A DNA stretch of 14,817 nucleotides from an uncultured Oscillospiraceae bacterium. Its GTDB lineage: Bacteria > Bacillota > Clostridia > Oscillospirales > Oscillospiraceae. The stretch covers positions 1-14,817 of the forward strand of contig CANQZF010000019.1 of the NCBI GenBank assembly GCA_947628265.1, written 5' to 3'. The position numbers and the translations under genes were made by a program. This document shows, piece after piece, positions 12,305-14,817 of this stretch; the first letter of the stretch is position 1, and the number at the start of each line of letters is the position of its first letter. The notes beneath the pieces are model-generated. The model was not told the origin of the DNA and ran no database searches. It was given only the letters and a program-made list of their open reading frames with translations.

Positions 12305-12337
12305 AAAAAAGCCGCTTTCCCATAGGGAAAAGCGGCT
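12305..12337 (-). terminator. Terminator or attenuator upstream of the XRE gene
   Basis: AGCCGCTTTCCC (12310-12321) pairs with GGGAAAAGCGGCT (12325-12337), with one bulge and a 3-base loop. The A-run at 12305-12310 gives six U's on the minus-strand RNA. It lies 20 bases after the small ORF at 12358-12456 and about 30 bases before the XRE start codon. Confidence 0.78.
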
Positions 12338-12357
12338 GAATTTAAAAATACGTCTTC

Positions 12358-12456
12358 TCAGCGTTCCTTATCCGGGTATGGGCGCGCAGATCTAAAGCTA
12401 TATTCTACGAACATAGCCATCTGAGGGTCATACTGATAAGCGAACACGTTGAGCAT
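12358..12456 (-). CDS. Possible 32-residue small protein with its own promoter and terminator
   Basis: The frame starts MLNVFAYQYDPQMAMF and ends ARPYPDKER. I do not recognise it. It has GGAAAGGAATTT upstream of the ATG (AAGGA about 9 bases away), a good promoter at 12494-12522 and a strong terminator after the stop, so a discrete transcript of about 190 bases is likely. There is no transmembrane segment. It could be a small protein, a leader peptide controlling read-through into the XRE gene, or an untranslated small RNA. Confidence 0.45.
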   Translation of the reverse strand: MLNVFAYQYDPQMAMFVEYSFRSARPYPDKER

Positions 12457-12493
12457 GGATGAAATTCCTTTCCCGAAAATCGGCTTTTGCGAG

Positions 12494-12522
12494 AGTATAG
12501 CAGAAAAGCGGCGATTTGTCAT
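12494..12522 (-). promoter_or_regulatory. Sigma-A promoter upstream of the small ORF
   Basis: On the minus strand ATGACA (12517-12522), 17 bases, then TATACT (12494-12499), preceded by TGC as in extended -10 promoters. Both hexamers match 5/6. Confidence 0.7.
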
Positions 12523-12540
12523 TCAACCTGTGGGTGAAAA

Positions 12541-12587
12541 TTTACCGCTTTTTGTTCCGCTCATAAATCGCGGCGAGGCCGGTGAGG
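12541..12587. repeat. Direct repeat, left copy: detached duplicate of the coaX 3' end
   Basis: The 47 bases match 14446-14492 at 46 positions (only 12559 versus 14464 differs). Read on the minus strand they encode the last 14 codons of coaX (LTGLAAIYERNKKR) and the stop. No coaX sequence precedes them, so this is a target duplicate left by insertion of the restriction-modification genes. Confidence 0.9.
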
Positions 12588-12624
12588 CTGATTTAACCTT
12601 AAAGGAGAAACGCGCACCGATTTT

Positions 12625-13371
12625 TTATATAAGGTCAAGGCTGATCTGTCCATTTTTATCAAGGGAAGTCTCTATATCCTGCCGCGACAGAATTTCGACC
12701 CTGTTATCGGGTATCTCCAATCCCCAGCAATCCCAGCCGATATATCTTTTTCTTGCGAACAGCTCAATTTTCTTTTGTGTTGGAAACATCCGGGTTATTC
12801 CGTCAATGACCTGTTCCGGCTTTTCACTGTGTTCACCGCGATGGACCGATATTAGCTGCCGGACATTTCTGGCTCCGCGCGGCGATGGAAAACGCCCTTT
12901 TTTGAACGCAAGAACAAATTCCGTTTGAGACAGCGTATAGCGTCCGGGATTATGGACCTGCTTATCCCATACAAAAGCGACGGTTTTATATTCAAATCCC
13001 CAAGCCTCTCCCAACTCAATGGAATTTGCGAATTGCGGCCCTGTTGTCCACATGAACAAGATACAGTCATCGGCGGCAATGGAGGCCACGTCCAGCTCCT
13101 TCAAATCGCTCAATTTCAAAGTGGGGTATTTAAAATCGGCGGCACTGATAAAAATATTACGCTCAAAACCCACATTCAAGGATTTGACGCAGGACTTGTC
13201 GTACTGCATTTTTCCGCCGTAATCCCAGGGTGGATCTGCATAGATAACATCATACTTATCAGACGGCAAAGAAGGATAAACTTTCTCCAGGGGGTTTATC
13301 TTCTTTCGGCGCTTCGCTTCCTTATTATACTTGGAATAACCGCTGACTGTGTTTTTCTCGCTTGTCTCCAT
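12625..13371 (-). CDS. Adenine-specific DNA methyltransferase, MT-A70 family (M.MunI-like)
   Basis: This is the protective methyltransferase of the restriction system: it transfers a methyl group from S-adenosylmethionine to the N6 of adenine. The 248-residue product has YDVIYADPPWDYGG with the DPPW catalytic motif (46-49), a central FMWTTGPQFANSIELGEAWG, HSEKP (181-185) and IELFARKRYIGWDCWG (202-217), which forms the cofactor pocket. This layout is that of the MT-A70 branch that includes M.MunI. The ATG at 13371 has AAGGAA 9 bases upstream and a promoter at 13403-13431; a longer frame to 13497 would run through that promoter. It is divergent from the controller and endonuclease genes. Predicted target is CAATTG, from the endonuclease resemblance. 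Confidence 0.9.
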   Translation of the reverse strand: METSEKNTVSGYSKYNKEAKRRKKINPLEKVYPSLPSDKYDVIYADPPWDYGGKMQYDKSCVKSLNVGFERNIFISAADFKYPTLKLSDLKELDVASIAADDCILFMWTTGPQFANSIELGEAWGFEYKTVAFVWDKQVHNPGRYTLSQTEFVLAFKKGRFPSPRGARNVRQLISVHRGEHSEKPEQVIDGITRMFPTQKKIELFARKRYIGWDCWGLEIPDNRVEILSRQDIETSLDKNGQISLDLI

Positions 13372-13402
13372 AAGGTCATTCCTTTCGTGTGAACTTATAA
13401 AT

Positions 13403-13431
13403 ATTATACTCCTCGTTGGATTTAAGGTCAA
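13403..13431 (-). promoter_or_regulatory. Promoter of the methyltransferase gene
   Basis: On the minus strand TTGACC (13426-13431), 17 bases, then TATAAT (13403-13408), 11/12 to consensus. Such strength fits early expression of the protective methyltransferase after entry into a new host. Confidence 0.75.
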
Positions 13432-13482
13432 CATACCATTGCGGACTTTTCTGGTAGGCCGGGAATTGTTGCTTATAGTCCG

Positions 13483-13510
13483 TTGACGTAAAAACACATC
13501 ATGGTAAGAT
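13483..13510 (+). promoter_or_regulatory. Probable promoter of the controller-endonuclease pair
   Basis: TTGACG (13483-13488), 16 bases, then TAAGAT (13505-13510), preceded by TGG. It is weaker than the methyltransferase promoter. Inverted arms CGGACT (13442-13447) and AGTCCG (13477-13482) end just upstream of the -35 and could be part of a controller-protein operator, but the 29-base gap is long. Confidence 0.5.
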
Positions 13511-13527
13511 GATATAGAGGTGAGCGC

Positions 13528-13734
13528 ATGATCACAGAACGGTTTGGAAAACGCGTTCGAGAATTGCGGACGTTGAGGCAGTTAAGTCAGGAAAAATTCG
13601 CGCTTCAGATTGGCATGGACAGAACATATTTGGCCTCGGTTGAAAGAGGGAAGCGAAATATATCTTTGGAAAATATAAGCAAAATCGCGGACGGCTTTGG
13701 CATTTCTCTTGAAGAGCTTTTTAAAGATCTGTAA
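13528..13734 (+). CDS. Restriction-modification controller protein (C protein), XRE family
   Basis: The 68-residue product is one XRE helix-turn-helix domain (about 7-62): LSQEKFALQIGMDRTYLASVERGKRNISLENISKIADGFGISLEELF. Its size and position directly before the endonuclease gene are those of C proteins. These bind as dimers near their own promoter and delay endonuclease synthesis until the DNA is methylated. GAGGTGA 6 bases upstream of the ATG supports the start. The endonuclease ATG is 14 bases after its stop, so the two are co-transcribed. The binding site is not certain from sequence. Confidence 0.9.
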   Translation: MITERFGKRVRELRTLRQLSQEKFALQIGMDRTYLASVERGKRNISLENISKIADGFGISLEELFKDL

Positions 13735-13748
13735 AAGGAGGGCTGAAA

Positions 13749-14381
13749 ATGGCTACGCAGGAGCTGCGCAAAAGAGCAAACTGGCAGACGATCAGCGGAG
13801 ATAAGGCATTAAAGACTGAGGAATTATTTCAGATTTCCTTGCAAAACGCTTTAAACTCTGTATATCCGGGGCAATTCCTGGTGGAACGGCATCCCCGGGA
13901 GTTCGGCGATATTTATTCTACATATTCCCTGCCCGAGGAAGTGACCGAAAAGATTTTCAATGTGAATATCCATGAGAAAAAGCCCAACGGCAAGCCCAAA
14001 TATGAGTGGGGCATCTCCATGGATTTCGCTGTCAGGAATTTGGTCAACAATAAAATCCTTTTCGGGGAAATCAAGCGGCAGGACGGATGGGTGGAAAATA
14101 CAAATATGCAAGCGGGGCGGGGTAACGCCCATGAGAGGAGCTGTAAGTATTTCACGCCCGGACTTATGCGGCTCCTTCGAAAGGCCGGCGGCCTGTCTGA
14201 GGAAATACTTCCGTTTTGGCTTGTCATCGTTGGGGATATAACAAGGGACCCCCGCCGGAACCGGGAGATAGCCTTTTGGTTTCAGGAATACACAAAAAAC
14301 TATTATATGTGGCGTGACACCAGCGATGTCGGCGATATGCTGGATTTTTTTGAAAACAATCTGCTGCCGTATCTGCTTTAA
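13749..14381 (+). CDS. Type II restriction endonuclease, MunI/EcoRI-like
   Basis: The 210-residue product carries a PD-(D/E)xK catalytic centre: D92 in ISMDFAV, and E107 and K109 in FGEIKRQ. The spacing (15 and 2) equals that of MunI D83, E98 and K100 as I recall them. Next comes AGRGNAHERSCKYFTPG (122-138), matching the EcoRI GNAIER recognition motif; R124 and R130 align with MunI R115 and R121 by the same offset. EcoRI and MunI both read a central AATT, and MunI cuts CAATTG. Length fits MunI (about 202). AAGGAGGG precedes the ATG. Specificity is predicted from homology and needs a test. No frameshift or missing catalytic residue is seen, so the enzyme may be active. Confidence 0.9.
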   Translation: MATQELRKRANWQTISGDKALKTEELFQISLQNALNSVYPGQFLVERHPREFGDIYSTYSLPEEVTEKIFNVNIHEKKPNGKPKYEWGISMDFAVRNLVNNKILFGEIKRQDGWVENTNMQAGRGNAHERSCKYFTPGLMRLLRKAGGLSEEILPFWLVIVGDITRDPRRNREIAFWFQEYTKNYYMWRDTSDVGDMLDFFENNLLPYLL

Positions 14382-14391
14382 TCGTTTTATT

Positions 14392-14431
14392 TTTATGGGA
14401 GTCGAACCGTTTCTGGCTCGACTCCCATAAA
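14392..14431. terminator. Perfect 14-bp inverted repeat after the endonuclease gene
   Basis: TTTATGGGAGTCGA (14392-14405) and TCGACTCCCATAAA (14418-14431) pair perfectly around 12 bases. It lies 10 bases after the endonuclease stop and 14 bases before the coaX-tail repeat. No strong U-run follows on either strand, so it may be a weak bidirectional terminator or a mark of the island's end. Confidence 0.55.
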
Positions 14432-14445
14432 TATTGTTCGCGCTT

Positions 14446-14492
14446 TTTACCGCTTTTTGTTCCTCTCATAAATCGCGGCGAGGCCGGTGAGG
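14446..14492. repeat. Direct repeat, right copy: native 3' end of coaX
   Basis: This is the functional copy of the 47-bp repeat, forming the end of the coaX reading frame. It differs from 12541-12587 at one base. Confidence 0.9.
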
Positions 14493-14817
14493 AGGAGGTT
14501 GTCGTTGACCTCGATCTTGCGCTTGCACAAAGGGGCGATGGAGGAGGCGATGCCGCCGGTGGCGATGACGCGGGCGGGCTCACCAAGCTCCTCCTCGATC
14601 CTCCCGATCATGCCGTCCAGCATGGCGGCGGCCCCCAGGACGGCGCCGGAGCGCATACTGTCCACGGTGTTGGTGCCGATGACCTTGGCCGGGGGGTCCA
14701 GGGAGATGTTGGGCAGCTGGCTGGTGCCGGAGCTCAGCGCCGCCAGCCCCAGGGCCACGCCGGGGCCGATGGTGCCGCCGATGAAGGAGCCGGCGCTGTT
14801 GATGACGGAAATAGGCG
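14447..14817 (-). CDS. coaX: Type III pantothenate kinase, C-terminal part (cut by window edge)
   Basis: CoaX phosphorylates pantothenate in the first step of coenzyme A synthesis. The visible 122 residues start (as PISVINSAG) within the window edge and include SFIGGTIGPGVALGLAALSS, KVIGTNTVDSMRSGAVLGAAAMLDG and RVIATGGIASSIAPL, all typical of the C-terminal half of the CoaX ASKHA-fold kinase. The start codon lies beyond 14817. The last 14 codons are part of a 47-bp repeat duplicated 1.9 kb away, on the other side of the restriction-modification island. The frame is intact, so the enzyme should be functional. Confidence 0.93.
   Translation of the reverse strand, partial: PISVINSAGSFIGGTIGPGVALGLAALSSGTSQLPNISLDPPAKVIGTNTVDSMRSGAVLGAAAMLDGMIGRIEEELGEPARVIATGGIASSIAPLCKRKIEVNDNLLLTGLAAIYERNKKR

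Larger units (their letters stand above)
12588..14445. mobile_element. MunI-like type II restriction-modification island bounded by a coaX direct repeat
   Basis: The segment contains only a methyltransferase, a controller protein and an endonuclease. It is visibly AT-richer than its neighbours and lies exactly between two copies of the coaX tail (12541-12587 and 14446-14492). No integrase or transposase is present. Insertion of restriction-modification genes with long target duplication is a known mode in Helicobacter and others (established). The insertion left coaX coding intact. Confidence 0.82.

Noticed and set aside
14392..14431. GGTTCGACTCCC on the minus strand looked like a tRNA T-arm, suggesting a tRNA attachment site
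   Set aside because: The bases flanking the TTCGACT loop do not pair as a T-stem and no other tRNA arms are found. It is part of a 14-bp inverted repeat.
1..14817. Absence of CAATTG sites as a sign of restriction avoidance
   Set aside because: I saw none by eye, but only about two would be expected in this much GC-rich DNA, so the absence says nothing.

Overview
The window looks like a chromosomal segment of a spore-forming, GC-rich Firmicute of the class Clostridia, most like the Oscillospiraceae/Oscillospirales. The reasons are a spoIIR gene, strong AGGAGG-type ribosome sites, sigma-A promoters close to consensus, protein families typical of Clostridia, and dense GC-rich hairpin repeats between genes. 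No species call is possible from sequence alone. Most genes lie on the minus strand and several are coupled by 4-base ATGA overlaps.

Layout. 1-221: start of a LysR-type regulator, cut by the window edge. 300-1460: no gene; a bidirectional hairpin and two copies of a ~200-bp repeat with GGCC-rich hairpin ends. 1465-4634 (minus): an Lrp/AsnC regulator, a class I/II aminotransferase and ispE form an overlapping operon, followed by a terminator and spoIIR, which may have its own sigma-F promoter. 4736-5580: hairpin-rich repeats, including the first copy of a ~440-bp modular element. 5744-6274 (plus): a GNAT acetyltransferase resembling streptothricin acetyltransferases. 6343-8594 (minus): an ECF sigma factor and a membrane-anchored protein, probably its anti-sigma factor, carrying a duplicated domain that I do not recognise. 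8698-9299: a third ~200-bp repeat joined to an inverted copy of the ~440-bp element. 9315-11449 (minus): a NatA/NatB-like ABC exporter. 11582-11968: a type I toxin-antitoxin locus with a 34-residue holin-like toxin and a convergent antisense RNA driven by a perfect consensus promoter. 12044-12456 (minus): a small XRE regulator and a 32-codon ORF with its own promoter and terminator. 12588-14445: an AT-richer MunI-like type II restriction-modification island (methyltransferase divergent from a controller protein and endonuclease). It is bounded by a 47-bp direct repeat of the coaX 3' end. 14447-14817: the 3' part of coaX (type III pantothenate kinase).

How they work together. The core genes serve isoprenoid synthesis, amino-acid metabolism, sporulation signalling and CoA synthesis. 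Between them sit selfish or defensive modules: the restriction-modification island, the toxin-antitoxin locus and three kinds of interspersed hairpin repeat. The most notable points are the toxin-antitoxin locus with a sequestered ribosome site, the insertion of the restriction island with duplication of the coaX tail, and the paired ~440-bp elements, whose hairpin arms differ in sequence but keep their pairing.
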